Shown: positions 23,537 to 32,107 of the stretch, piece by piece
Layout: each line of letters opens with the position of its first letter
How positions within the stretch are numbered: position 1 is the first letter of the stretch
Assembly (NCBI GenBank): GCA_946541275.1
Contig: CAMNJH010000011.1
Span: 1 to 32,107 of the forward strand
Reading direction: 5' to 3'
Source: an uncultured Prevotellaceae bacterium
GTDB lineage: Bacteria; Bacteroidota; Bacteroidia; Bacteroidales; Bacteroidaceae
Length of the DNA: 32,107 nt
Made by a program: the position numbers and the translations under genes
The notes under the pieces: generated by a model
What the model was told of the DNA's origin: nothing
What the model saw: the letters and a program-made list of their open reading frames with translations, nothing else
Database searches by the model: none

Positions 23537-26098
23537 TTACTTCGACGAGATTGAATACTGATAGGGGAATGTAGAGGGCTGGCCTTCCCACCTCAGCTGC
23601 TCATGCTGGTTGGGAGCGCCCATCACAAGGAAAAAGAGGTGAGCCAGAGGCTCGTCGGTGGGCAGGGTAAAGGTCTTGGCGTTCACGGGACTGTAGACGC
23701 TGCGGCCCGATTTGGTGACAGCCACGAAGCCATAGCGCAACTGGTTGCCCTTGATTTTCAGCACGAGCTTCTTTGGCAGCACGTCGGACTCCAGCAGATA
23801 GTCCAGCTTGACGGCGTTGAAGCCATACTCCTCGGGAATATCCTTGGGCTGCTGCCAGCCGTCGGGGGCATCATCCATCTGCGAGTCAAAGGTACAGGCA
23901 TAGGGGCGCGTCTCCTTACGGGCATGCTGGAAGTCGAAGTTCAGCAAATGCTGGTAACAGCGGAACATCTCATCGCAGAACTGCTTCTGCGAAAGGCCGT
24001 ACATACGCTTGTAGGTAATGACGGGATCTTCACCGCGCTTGCCATTGCGATAAAGGTCGGCAATGGAAGCCTTGCCATGCAGGTCACTCCACCACTGAAT
24101 GACGTAGGGCGAGTGATAAATGTTCTCACCGCTCAGGTAGGCCTTGTGCGTCAGCTTCTTGAAGGCCTCGAAATGGTAGTTCTCGTCGCGCAGCCAGTTG
24201 GGATTCACCTGCCAGAGCATCCACTGCGAAGTCATTTCATAGAAGCCAGAGCCGCCCCATGCCTCGCCGGCCTTGTCGGCTGGTATCTGGAGCTGGAACG
24301 AATGGCCCAGCTCATGGGCCATACAGTTCATGGTCTTGTCCTGTATGCGATTGGGAGCCACCCACAGGGCTCCGATGAAGTCATCGTAAGTTCCGCCATA
24401 GGCAGTGCCGTCAAGGGAGTAGTTCACCATGACCATCATCTTGTATTTTTCAGCATTTGAGCCGGGGCTGGTGAACTGCAGCGTGTCACGATAGTAATCG
24501 TAGAAGCTCTGCACCCTGTTTACCAGCTGCTGCAAGTCGAACTTCATGGGCTTTCCCTGCAGTGCGGGGGGATTGCTGAGATCAGAGCCGAAGCCGCGCT
24601 CCCACATCACGATCAGGTCGTCGGTCTCATAACTGCGCTTCAGACTCCACTGCGAGCTGTCGGCCTTCAGGTCCATTTTCTTCAGGTCGTCAGGGATAAA
24701 CAGTTGCTTCTTGGGCTTGATGACCTGGCGGATGGCCTCAGCCATCTTGGCGGCACCACGATCATTGGGATGAATGAAGTCGCTGGTCATCAGCTTCTCA
24801 TCGTCCACCACGGCGTGCAGGTCAATCACTGAAAGACGGTTCTTTTCAGCCAGTTTTTGAATGCTGGGTATGACGCCCTCGGTGATGACCTTCTCGGTGA
24901 TGCCCCACTTATCGCGGAAGGCACGAATGGGTGTGCAAAGATAGATGGTGGGCTTTGAGGGCAGGGCCTGCAGTGTGTCAATCATGGCCTGATAGTCCTG
25001 CTCATACTGCTGCTGGTTCCACTGGAAGTCCTTCGAGTCGTTGGTACCCAGCTTAATCAGCACAATATTGGGTAGGAAAGCCTTCGCGTCGCGCCAGGCC
25101 TGTTCTTTCATGTAAGGATGGTCGCTGGTGCTCATCATGCAGCGGGCGCCAACGCCATAGTTCTTCACCAGATAGTTCCTACCCAGCAGTCGCTGCAGCT
25201 GAGCGGGATAGCCCTTCGACTCCTGCATGTCAATGCCCGAGCCATGGGTGATGCTATTGCCGATGCAAGCCACGCGGACGGCGCCGACGGGATGCTGGGG
25301 CAGTGAGCGCAACCAGTTGGTGAGGTCGCAGAGCATCTGGTCATGGTACTGATAGGAGGGTCGGAAGCCAAAGCCATGGCCGCCAGAGGGATATACATAG
25401 AGCGAGCAATGGTTGCCGGCGCGGCGCATGGCCGAGTAATAGGCAATGCCGTTGGTGACAGGAGGCACGGTGCCATCGTCATTGGCAGTCAGGATAATGG
25501 CAGGAGGGGTGAGATGGCTTACCACGGCGTTCTGACTGGACCACTCCTTGACCAGTTTCTCGTCCTTTGCGCCCTCTTCGCCCAGGAATCCCAGGCACGA
25601 GCCCTTATGGCTCTCACGCTGGTTCATGGAAATGACAGGATAGAAAAGGATGCTGAAGTCAGGACGGCAGCCAAACTCACTATGGGTGCTGACCGCCGAG
25701 GCCAGATGACCGCCCGCCGAGGAGCCCATGATGCCCACATCGGCAGGATTGATGCCCCACACCCGCGCAGAGTCGCGGACCATGCGGATGGCCGCCTGAG
25801 CGTCGCTCATGGGAATGGTGCGGTCACCCTTGGGCATGCGATACTTCAACACAAACAGGGCGATGCCCTGCTCGTTGAAGTAAGGGGCCCAGTCGGTACC
25901 TTCATGCTGCATGGCCAGGTGCACATAGCCGCCACCAGGCAGAGCCACGACGGCGCGCCCCGTGGGCTCTTCAGGCAGAAATGCCTGCATGTTCGACTCC
26001 CCGTCAGGAGTGATGTTCACGGAAAAAGTGCGTGCGGTCTGCGCCTGCAAGCTCAGTGCCAGGGCCGACAGCATCAGCATACTGAATGTTCGTTTCAT
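23537..26098 (-). CDS. Secreted three-domain protein: alpha/beta esterase, SGNH esterase, HExxH metallopeptidase-like domain
   Basis: 853 aa with a signal peptide (1-20). Domain 1 (about 25-270) is an alpha/beta-hydrolase of the acetylxylan-esterase/BD-FAE type: oxyanion PGGGY, nucleophile S127 in GSSAGG, acid around D207/D208, H241 in GGHGFGF. Domain 2 (about 272-460) is an SGNH/GDSL esterase: GNSITHG (S282), GTND (351-354), and the D440-x-x-H443 dyad in DFIHPND. Domain 3 (about 485-740) resembles DUF6055, with a zinc-binding HELGH (H595, E596, H599) and a possible third ligand E621. A final beta-sandwich-like segment (about 750-853) is unassigned. It may remove acetyl or other esters from pectin. 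The role of the peptidase-like domain is unknown. It lies within the GH29-GH28-GH3 operon. All catalytic residues look intact. Confidence 0.88.
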   Translation of the reverse strand: MKRTFSMLMLSALALSLQAQTARTFSVNITPDGESNMQAFLPEEPTGRAVVALPGGGYVHLAMQHEGTDWAPYFNEQGIALFVLKYRMPKGDRTIPMSDAQAAIRMVRDSARVWGINPADVGIMGSSAGGHLASAVSTHSEFGCRPDFSILFYPVISMNQRESHKGSCLGFLGEEGAKDEKLVKEWSSQNAVVSHLTPPAIILTANDDGTVPPVTNGIAYYSAMRRAGNHCSLYVYPSGGHGFGFRPSYQYHDQMLCDLTNWLRSLPQHPVGAVRVACIGNSITHGSGIDMQESKGYPAQLQRLLGRNYLVKNYGVGARCMMSTSDHPYMKEQAWRDAKAFLPNIVLIKLGTNDSKDFQWNQQQYEQDYQAMIDTLQALPSKPTIYLCTPIRAFRDKWGITEKVITEGVIPSIQKLAEKNRLSVIDLHAVVDDEKLMTSDFIHPNDRGAAKMAEAIRQVIKPKKQLFIPDDLKKMDLKADSSQWSLKRSYETDDLIVMWERGFGSDLSNPPALQGKPMKFDLQQLVNRVQSFYDYYRDTLQFTSPGSNAEKYKMMVMVNYSLDGTAYGGTYDDFIGALWVAPNRIQDKTMNCMAHELGHSFQLQIPADKAGEAWGGSGFYEMTSQWMLWQVNPNWLRDENYHFEAFKKLTHKAYLSGENIYHSPYVIQWWSDLHGKASIADLYRNGKRGEDPVITYKRMYGLSQKQFCDEMFRCYQHLLNFDFQHARKETRPYACTFDSQMDDAPDGWQQPKDIPEEYGFNAVKLDYLLESDVLPKKLVLKIKGNQLRYGFVAVTKSGRSVYSPVNAKTFTLPTDEPLAHLFFLVMGAPNQHEQLRWEGQPSTFPYQYSISSK

Positions 26099-26155
26099 TG
26101 TTTCGGTTGTTTGTTTTTGGTTTTCTGTCAGTTATAGTCAAAAAAAATATCAGCC

Positions 26156-27523
26156 TTATTCAATCTCCAGAGCCAAAGACTGCTGGGGCAATGCTTTGGG
26201 CAACTGGACAATGACGCGATTTCCCTCCACCTTGTACTTCAGCTTCTTGCCCGAGCTAACCAGTCGCACGCTGCGCGTGGGCAGATTGACGCTCCACGAC
26301 AACTGCAAGGGCAACACTTCACCATCGGCCAGGCGATAAATGGCGAACTTGGTCTTGCCGTCCTTGGAGGCAGTGAACCAGATATTGCCTTCATGATAGT
26401 GCGGTGTGATGGTGGTGCCATAAATGGCCCGACCGTTCTGGCGCAGCCACTGGCCTATCTCGTGCAGGCGGGCGGTGGCTTCCTGATTTATCAATCCTTG
26501 TGGCGTGGGGCCTACGCCCAGCACCAGATTACCGCCCTTGGCCACTATTTCAATCAGGGTGCCCAGCACCTGGGCTGCCGTCTTGTAGCGAGCCTTGGGG
26601 GTATAGCCCCAGTCATCAGTAAGGGGGATACAACTCTCCCATGGGTAGTCCAGCTGGCGGTCGGGAACAGCACGCTCAGGTGTCTGATAGTTCTCATAGG
26701 GGCCGCGTATGGTTCTGTCGACAATGATGATGCCCGGCTGCAAGGAGCGGGCCATGCGGGCCACGGCGGGCATGTCGATGTCCTGTCCACGGTTCTCGGG
26801 GCACACCCATCCGCCGTCCAGCCATAGGATGTCCACCTGCCCATATCGGCTGAGTATCTCCTTCATCTGCCGATGGGTGTACTGCTTGAACTGCTGCCAA
26901 CGCTGGGGGAATTGCTCTATGGGGTAGTTCACGTTTCGACCCTTCTTTGAGTACACGTCCCACCAGTAGAACTGTGAATGCCAGTCGGGCTTGGAAAAAT
27001 AGGCCCCGATGGTGAAGCCCTGCTCACGATAGGCATCGAAGACATGGCGCAGCACGTCGCAGCGCGGGTCATCCTTGAAAGCATGGCGGGCTATGGTATA
27101 GTCGGTCTCATGCGAGTCATACATGCAGAAACCGTCATGGTGCTTGGTGGTGAAAATCATGTAGCGCATGCCGGCATCGCTGCAAGCTGCTGCCCACTGC
27201 GCTGGGTCGAAGAGGGCAGGGCGGAACTGATCGGCCAGCCCCCAGTACCAGTCCAGGTATTGTTGGTATGTACGCGTAGTATCGCGGGTAATCCAAGCCT
27301 CGTCGCAGATGCTCCACGACTCCACAATGCCGGGCACGGCATAGACGCCCCAGTGAAGCAGCACGCCAAATTTCAAATCCTGCCATTCGTGAAGATTTTT
27401 GACGACGAGCTCGTCGGTGGGCCATTCGTAACCGTCTGATTGCTCATGTACATTGGTAGTTTGCGACGTCGCCGGTGAGGTCAGCAACACCAATAGCGGG
27501 AGGAGGAAAAGTTTCTTTTTCAT
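26156..27523 (-). CDS. Secreted GH29 alpha-L-fucosidase
   Basis: 455 aa. The signal peptide (about 1-20) is followed by a GH29 barrel (about 35-345) and a small beta-sandwich tail (about 370-455). Conserved stretches are KFGVLLHWGVYAVPG (51-65), YMIFTTKHHDGFCMYDS (121-137) and VDILWLDGGW, with the nucleophile D236. The acid/base residue is not conserved across this family and was not assigned. It would release alpha-L-fucose from plant or host glycans. Within this operon a side chain of rhamnogalacturonan or xyloglucan is the likelier source. It is the first gene of the minus-strand operon, with a promoter core at 27577-27584. The 57-nt gap to the next gene shows no promoter. Confidence 0.92.
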   Translation of the reverse strand: MKKKLFLLPLLVLLTSPATSQTTNVHEQSDGYEWPTDELVVKNLHEWQDLKFGVLLHWGVYAVPGIVESWSICDEAWITRDTTRTYQQYLDWYWGLADQFRPALFDPAQWAAACSDAGMRYMIFTTKHHDGFCMYDSHETDYTIARHAFKDDPRCDVLRHVFDAYREQGFTIGAYFSKPDWHSQFYWWDVYSKKGRNVNYPIEQFPQRWQQFKQYTHRQMKEILSRYGQVDILWLDGGWVCPENRGQDIDMPAVARMARSLQPGIIIVDRTIRGPYENYQTPERAVPDRQLDYPWESCIPLTDDWGYTPKARYKTAAQVLGTLIEIVAKGGNLVLGVGPTPQGLINQEATARLHEIGQWLRQNGRAIYGTTITPHYHEGNIWFTASKDGKTKFAIYRLADGEVLPLQLSWSVNLPTRSVRLVSSGKKLKYKVEGNRVIVQLPKALPQQSLALEIE

Positions 27524-27576
27524 ATTCTCGACTCGTTTTCATCTGGCAGGTCTGTCCTGTCAGCCCGTAGCGACTA

Positions 27577-27584
27577 CAAAATTA
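27577..27584 (-). promoter_or_regulatory. -7 promoter element of the GH29-led pectin operon
   Basis: On the minus strand: TAATTTTG, matching TAnnTTTG, 54 nt before the ATG at 27523. CTTG, 20 nt upstream of it, is one base off the -33 consensus. It is divergent from the MFS promoter in the same 122-nt gap, so a shared regulator is possible, though no operator repeat was seen. Confidence 0.55.
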
Positions 27585-27627
27585 AGAATTAATCTCCATT
27601 TCACCAAGATTTCTCAAGAAAAATGTC

Positions 27628-27635
27628 TACCTTTG
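27628..27635 (+). promoter_or_regulatory. -7 promoter element of the MFS gene
   Basis: TACCTTTG matches TAnnTTTG, 10 nt upstream of the ATG at 27646, so the leader should be only a few nucleotides long. No clear -33 element was seen. Confidence 0.6.
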
Positions 27636-27645
27636 CAGTGAAAAA

Positions 27646-28941
27646 ATGAGTAACGACCGTCTTTGGAACCAAAACTACTGCAAGGTGATGGCAGCCAACT
27701 TCATGCTGTTCTTTGCCTTCTACGTGCTGACCCCATTGCTGCCGCTTTACTTGAGCGAGCACTTCGGAGCCACCAAAGACATGATTGGTCTGGTGCTGTC
27801 AGGCTATACCATTACGGCGCTGCTCTTCCGCCCGTTCAGCGGCTACTTCGTCGACTCTTTTCCCCGCAAGACAGTGCTCATGGTCAGCTTCGGCGCCTTC
27901 GCCATCCTGTTCGCCGGCTATCTGGCTGCCTCCACTCTGTTGCTCTTCACCATTGTGAGAACGCTGCATGGCGGGCCTTTTGGCGCTCTGACCGTGGCAA
28001 ACTCAACTGTGGCCATCGATGTGTTGCCATCCAGCCGCCGCACGGAGGGCATTGGCTACTACGGACTGAGCAATAATCTGGCCATGGCCATAGGCCCCAC
28101 GGCTGGCATCTGGCTCTATCAGCTCAGTGACAGCTTTGAACTGCTCTTCTGGCTGGCACTGGCCGTTGCCCTTGCCGGATGGGCCATTGATGCCACGGTG
28201 AAAATCCGCCCTCTTCCCCCGTCGGAAGGGAAGAAAGTGAAAGCGCCTCACCATGTGGCTTCATCCGGCCAGACCTCCCCCACTGACGAGCGGAGCCGCA
28301 GATGGGTATCGCTAGACCGTTTTTTCCTGTTGCGCGGTTGGCTGCTGGGGCTGAACATGGTGGCCTTCGGCTTCTGCTTCGGTGTGCTGAGCAATTATCT
28401 GGCCATCTATGGCAAGGAGACGCTGGGCATTACCGGAGGCACAGGCACTTATTTCATGCTCTGTGCTGCGGGGCTGATGATGAGCCGGCTGCAGGGGGCA
28501 CGTGCATTGCGGAAAGGACTGCTGACGCACAATGCCGCCGAGGGGATGGTTCTGTCGCTCGTGGGCTACACCATCTTCATATTGATGCCCTCCATACAGC
28601 ACCTTTTCTCTTTTCACTCCCCCCTTCTCACGTTCCTCGGCTACTATGGCTCGGCCCTACTGATTGGCTTGGGCAACGGCCACATGTGGCCCGCATTCCA
28701 GAACATGACCATCTGCGTGGCCACCAACAACCAACGGGGCACGGCCAACTCCACCATTCTCATATCATGGGACATCGGCATGGGGCTGGGCATCCTGATA
28801 GGCGGCGTCATTGCCGAACACATGGGCTACAATGCTGCCTTCTGGGCAGTGGCATTGGTGAATGGCGTAGGGGTCATCACCTATTTCGTACGTACCAGGG
28901 CTTTCTTCCTAAGCAGAAACCTGAATCCCAGCGTCAGGTAG
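27646..28941 (+). CDS. MFS transporter (AraJ-like, 12 TM)
   Basis: 431-aa inner-membrane major facilitator of about 12 helices. The loop between TM2 and TM3 carries the MFS A-motif-like sequence GYFVDSFPRKTVLM. The N-terminal half (about 1-190) and the C-terminal half (about 225-415) are joined by a hydrophilic, Pro/Ser-rich loop (about 190-222). The DNA of that loop has a G/C-rich inverted stretch near 28213-28232. The family includes sugar and drug efflux or uptake proteins. Being divergent from the pectin operon, it may import a released sugar or oligosaccharide, but the substrate cannot be told from sequence, and efflux is equally possible. Its 3' end converges on the PL11-like gene with a 29-nt gap that holds only a weak 5-bp hairpin (28953-28972). 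Confidence 0.88.
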   Translation: MSNDRLWNQNYCKVMAANFMLFFAFYVLTPLLPLYLSEHFGATKDMIGLVLSGYTITALLFRPFSGYFVDSFPRKTVLMVSFGAFAILFAGYLAASTLLLFTIVRTLHGGPFGALTVANSTVAIDVLPSSRRTEGIGYYGLSNNLAMAIGPTAGIWLYQLSDSFELLFWLALAVALAGWAIDATVKIRPLPPSEGKKVKAPHHVASSGQTSPTDERSRRWVSLDRFFLLRGWLLGLNMVAFGFCFGVLSNYLAIYGKETLGITGGTGTYFMLCAAGLMMSRLQGARALRKGLLTHNAAEGMVLSLVGYTIFILMPSIQHLFSFHSPLLTFLGYYGSALLIGLGNGHMWPAFQNMTICVATNNQRGTANSTILISWDIGMGLGILIGGVIAEHMGYNAAFWAVALVNGVGVITYFVRTRAFFLSRNLNPSVR

Positions 28942-28970
28942 GACCTTTTAACAGCGCTTCTTATTACGCG

Positions 28971-31900
28971 CTATTTCACCAGTTTCCGCCGCTGATTACC
29001 CTTAACCACGATGTAGGTACCATGAGGAAGCTGGCGCATGGCTTCTGCCAGAGGCAGCTGCGACAACAGGCGCAAGCCATTTGCATTGTAGACATCTACC
29101 ACGTCATCGGGAGCCAACAGAGCACCAATGCCACTAATGACGGAGGCAACCACCAGCTTGCCATCTCTTAGTAATTGCGAGTCATCAAAAGTATAGTCAT
29201 TTCCGTTCTCGTCCTCAGCCTTCACCACAAACACTCCGCTGTGTGTGCCGGTGACATTGAATACTTTCAACTCATCGCCCACATTCAGCGTCCTGCCTGC
29301 TGGAATGTATACCAGCAGGGTGTCGCCATCGTGCTTCACATTACCTTGCACCGTGAGCTGAGAATTAGAAGTGGCCGACAGCTTACAGAGCACCGTCGCT
29401 CCCTGCTGCAGCGTCAGATTGTTCTTTAGGCGAAGCGTGCCAGCCAGCCCGTTAATACCACCCACGATGACGCCACCCTTGTTCACCGTCACATTAGAGG
29501 CCAAGGCATTGCCACACAGCGAGCCACCCTCAGCAACGGTGATCAGTCCCGAAGTCATCACATTGGAGGTGCTATTGCTCAGTTCTAGCGTACCACCACT
29601 GACGGTGATGGGCGACGTATGGCCCGCCGTACGCAGTGTCAGTTTGCCGGAACCCACCTTGGTGATACGGCTAGCGGTAAACAACCCGCTGAAGGTCATG
29701 TCTTCATCCAGATAGCCTATCTGATAGGTACTGCCCGAACCGCCCAGTGTGCCAGAGGCAGCTGAACCTTGCAGAGCTCCTATCTTCAGGGAGCCGGCCA
29801 CTTCGCTACCGTTCTGACTGCCATAAAAAGCAATGTAGGTGTCGGCGTCCACTTTCAAATGCGCCTTGCTCATATCATTGACGTTGGTCATCAGTCGGAA
29901 CTGACTGCCCTTGGCGGTCAGCGTGCCTTCAAACTCTTTGAACGTCAGGCCCACGTCACAACGCACATAGCGCGTTTCCACCGTAAGGTTGCCTTTACCC
30001 TTCACACTACCATTAAGTTTCCCACGCGAAGAGCCCACTATGCGGTTGGTGGTACCCTCCTCCACCGTGACTGAATGGTTGAAAGAGGGAACCGTAGAGG
30101 TGGAGTTCACATCAATCTGATGCACCTCGCCGCCAGCCAATATCATGGGCGAGCCACTGCGCCCGAAGGTGCTGTTCCAAGCCCCTTGAGCCACCGTGCC
30201 CCGCTTGACAATAAGTCCGGCAAAGCTATTGGCTCCGCCATAAGTGAAATTCAGCTGTCCCGGGCCGTCCTTAATTAAGTAGCCACTTCCGCTGACGGCT
30301 CCCTTTAGTGACAGGGCACTATTCTGCTGGGCAATGCGAATGGTAGCAGTGTCAGTCAGGGTGATGCGGCGGTCGGTGCCCATGTTGTCACGACTCAGTA
30401 CCAGCGTGCCGCCATTCAGCTGCAGGTTGCCCTGGGTAGCCTTGGCTGCACCAAGCGCACTTTTCTGCCCACCATCATAGAAATTGGGTACTATCAGCGT
30501 GCCGCCATTGACAATGGTAGGGCCTGTGTAGTCGCTGTACTTCATGTTGAGCGTCACGTTGGCTGCAGGATTGACGGTCACTCCTCCTTCACCGCTGATG
30601 CCTCCTTCGCCCGAAAGAGTATATGTACCGGCATCAAAGGTAACGCCACTGGTAACCATCATCTCAGGCACACTGACATTTGTCTGCTCCGCCTGGGCAC
30701 CGAATACCACGGCATCGCCTGTGACGAAAGCTGTGGGCTGGCCAACAGTGAAGTTCTGGGCCTTATAGTCCCACACATTGCTCTCGGAGCCCGTCCATAC
30801 CACGTCGGCCTGAGGCGCACGCGTGCTGTTGATGACGAGCAACAGCTTGTTGTCCTCCACCTTTATATCATAGTTGATGCCTTCCAGACCGCGTGTCTGC
30901 AGTCTCTGCGGGTCGCAAGTGAGCGTTCCCGTGCACTGAGCCAGCACATAGGTGGCAGGCTCGGTGCTGCTGAGGTTGACCGTGATATAGTTGATTCCAT
31001 TAAGAGTGAGGTCGCCCTCAACAAGCAGTTTTCCGCAGTCATAGCCCGCAGCCTCACCGTTTGTAGTGGTCGTGGCAAAAGTCTCTGTCTCCAGATAGAC
31101 GTCACCGGGTAGCACCATGCTTTTCTTTGATGTGATGCCTGCAGCATTTGGCATCAGCCGACAGCCTTCATAGTTCAGTGCACCCTCGAAGGTTATGGTA
31201 TCCTTCAAAGTGACATGGCCGCCCAATGTGCCACGGGCACGTAGTTCGACAGGTCCTGCAATAATGCAAGCGTCACCCTCCAGTGTGCCCTCGCTGATGA
31301 TGGTCAGGCCCGTATGCTCCAAACTTCCGGTAATTCTGACTTTGCCCTGCATTGACTTAATCAAGGTGCCATCGCCGGCGGTCAGACTCACGGGGCTGCT
31401 GAAGACATAGTCATGGCCACGAGGATTCATGATGTAGATACAAGGAGCACTGAAAGGATGGTCAGTCGTGATAGTCTTATTGTTGTCGCCAGCCAAGTCA
31501 AACATCAGACTCTTGCCATCGGAATAGTCTGAAGTCTGCGTCATATCGAAAGTTGTCCACTGGCCGTCGCCCTTCCAGCGCAGGTCGGCCTCAAAGACCG
31601 GAGGCAGCGGAGGCAGGGGCATGCCACCACCCAGATAGAAGCCCGTATTGGCATGCTGATAGTAGCCGCGCGTGGTACAATCGCCCCGATAGTGAGGATC
31701 CTGCTGCAAGCAATAAATACTATAGTTGGTGGGCATGTTAGTGGTGTAGCCCACCAGCCCAGTGCTGCCCTGATCGTTCTGGTTGACCAGAATCACCTCC
31801 TCACGCCAGTCGCCAGTGATATCACCCATGAAGGCGGGCCTGGTGCCCGTAGCAGCATGCGTGCCCCAGTTGCTTTCCTGTGAGAATTCCACCAGACGGC

Positions 31901-32107
31901 TCTTGGTCAGCACACGTGTGACCATAAGATTAGTACCCCAGCCACTACCACCAGGCGACGACAGCTCTTCGCGCTGAAGGTTCTCATCCCACCAAACGCC
32001 CTCAAACATGGTTGTGATGCCACAGCCCGAGCGGGTATAGTTTGTCTTCTCGCCCTTGCAGTCGTAGATAAAGTCATCAGTAAAGCTGTACAGTTCGTAT
32101 CCCTTGC
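28971..32107 (-). CDS. PL11-like rhamnogalacturonan lyase fused to autotransporter-type beta-strand repeats (5' end outside window)
   Basis: Partial: the frame is open to the right edge, giving at least 1044 residues; the Met codon at 32009 is internal. The first about 190 residues match the end of a PL11 rhamnogalacturonan lyase propeller: GDITGDWREEVILVN, PTNYSIYCLQQDPHYRG, GFYLGGGM. PL11 enzymes cut the rhamnose-galacturonate backbone by beta-elimination. Next come several hundred residues of repeated beta-strand units of the autotransporter-associated kind (SDYTGPTIVNGGTLIV; GSGKLTLRTAGHTSPITVSG; ISGEGGVTVNPAANVTLN), probably a long beta-helix. The last about 45 residues (VDVYNANGLRLL and HGTYIVVKGNQRRKLV) resemble a T9SS type A sorting domain. 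The likely location is the cell surface. Catalytic residues of the lyase lie outside the window. Confidence 0.82.
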   Translation of the reverse strand, partial: KGYELYSFTDDFIYDCKGEKTNYTRSGCGITTMFEGVWWDENLQREELSSPGGSGWGTNLMVTRVLTKSRLVEFSQESNWGTHAATGTRPAFMGDITGDWREEVILVNQNDQGSTGLVGYTTNMPTNYSIYCLQQDPHYRGDCTTRGYYQHANTGFYLGGGMPLPPLPPVFEADLRWKGDGQWTTFDMTQTSDYSDGKSLMFDLAGDNNKTITTDHPFSAPCIYIMNPRGHDYVFSSPVSLTAGDGTLIKSMQGKVRITGSLEHTGLTIISEGTLEGDACIIAGPVELRARGTLGGHVTLKDTITFEGALNYEGCRLMPNAAGITSKKSMVLPGDVYLETETFATTTTNGEAAGYDCGKLLVEGDLTLNGINYITVNLSSTEPATYVLAQCTGTLTCDPQRLQTRGLEGINYDIKVEDNKLLLVINSTRAPQADVVWTGSESNVWDYKAQNFTVGQPTAFVTGDAVVFGAQAEQTNVSVPEMMVTSGVTFDAGTYTLSGEGGISGEGGVTVNPAANVTLNMKYSDYTGPTIVNGGTLIVPNFYDGGQKSALGAAKATQGNLQLNGGTLVLSRDNMGTDRRITLTDTATIRIAQQNSALSLKGAVSGSGYLIKDGPGQLNFTYGGANSFAGLIVKRGTVAQGAWNSTFGRSGSPMILAGGEVHQIDVNSTSTVPSFNHSVTVEEGTTNRIVGSSRGKLNGSVKGKGNLTVETRYVRCDVGLTFKEFEGTLTAKGSQFRLMTNVNDMSKAHLKVDADTYIAFYGSQNGSEVAGSLKIGALQGSAASGTLGGSGSTYQIGYLDEDMTFSGLFTASRITKVGSGKLTLRTAGHTSPITVSGGTLELSNSTSNVMTSGLITVAEGGSLCGNALASNVTVNKGGVIVGGINGLAGTLRLKNNLTLQQGATVLCKLSATSNSQLTVQGNVKHDGDTLLVYIPAGRTLNVGDELKVFNVTGTHSGVFVVKAEDENGNDYTFDDSQLLRDGKLVVASVISGIGALLAPDDVVDVYNANGLRLLSQLPLAEAMRQLPHGTYIVVKGNQRRKLVK

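Noticed and set aside
28205..28240. G/C-rich inverted stretch in the MFS central loop as another inserted repeat
   Set aside because: CTTCCC and GGGAAG flank a short loop, but there is no heptamer pattern and no second copy in the window; central loops of MFS proteins vary naturally.
28953..28972. Terminator between the MFS and PL11-like genes
   Set aside because: AGCGC/GCGCT is only a 5-bp stem with a 10-nt loop and no T-run; too weak to call.

Overview
The window looks like the chromosome of a Bacteroidota, most likely Prevotellaceae (Prevotella or a relative) from a gut or rumen. Supporting signs are the repeated Bacteroidetes-type promoter core TAnnTTTG (often with TTTG 19-20 nt upstream), a dimeric-type glycyl-tRNA synthetase, a PorE-like type IX secretion lipoprotein, C-terminal tails resembling T9SS sorting domains, many secreted glycan-degrading enzymes, and very few Shine-Dalgarno sites. 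The placement is inferred from these features, not from a database match.

Layout. 94-5601 (minus) is a likely operon read topB -> porE-like -> NOL1/NOP2/Sun rRNA methyltransferase from a well-formed promoter at 5645-5676. 5855-10149 (plus) is a GH9-GH18 pair with an ATGA stop/start overlap. 10221-12507 (plus) holds glyS and an FKBP lipoprotein, ending in a large shared terminator with a convergent small lipoprotein (12595-13149, minus). 13231-15156 is a self-contained two-gene cassette, ABC-type ATPase plus DUF4435/Toprim protein, which resembles PARIS (AriA-AriB) anti-phage systems. 15220-16515 (minus) holds a DUF4890-type secreted protein and trmO. 16628-19133 (plus) is a TPR sensor histidine kinase followed by a secreted metallo-beta-lactamase-fold hydrolase.

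19134-19674 has no conventional gene. It is almost filled by a roughly 496-bp concentric imperfect palindrome: 12-bp GC-rich ends, nine inward-facing RTGCTAC heptamers, and a central array of five 21-bp repeats. That array is also an open 38-codon frame encoding a seven-residue repeat starting KKS.

19675-27523 (minus) is a pectin/plant cell-wall operon, read GH29 fucosidase -> a three-domain protein (alpha/beta esterase + SGNH esterase + HExxH metallopeptidase-like) -> GH28 -> GH3. It is divergent from an MFS transporter (27646-28941). The right edge carries the 3' part of a PL11-like rhamnogalacturonan lyase fused to autotransporter-type beta-strand repeats and a sorting-like tail. Together these genes would debranch, deacetylate and cut rhamnogalacturonan-type pectin. 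The PorE-like protein could belong to the secretion route for the tailed enzymes.

A second repeat family, heptamers of GAGTTAG/GAGTGAG or GAGTAAT type, is inserted in frame as inverted repeats inside the methyltransferase and porE-like genes, and supplies the stop codon of the ATPase gene. No rRNA, tRNA, CRISPR array or transposase was seen.
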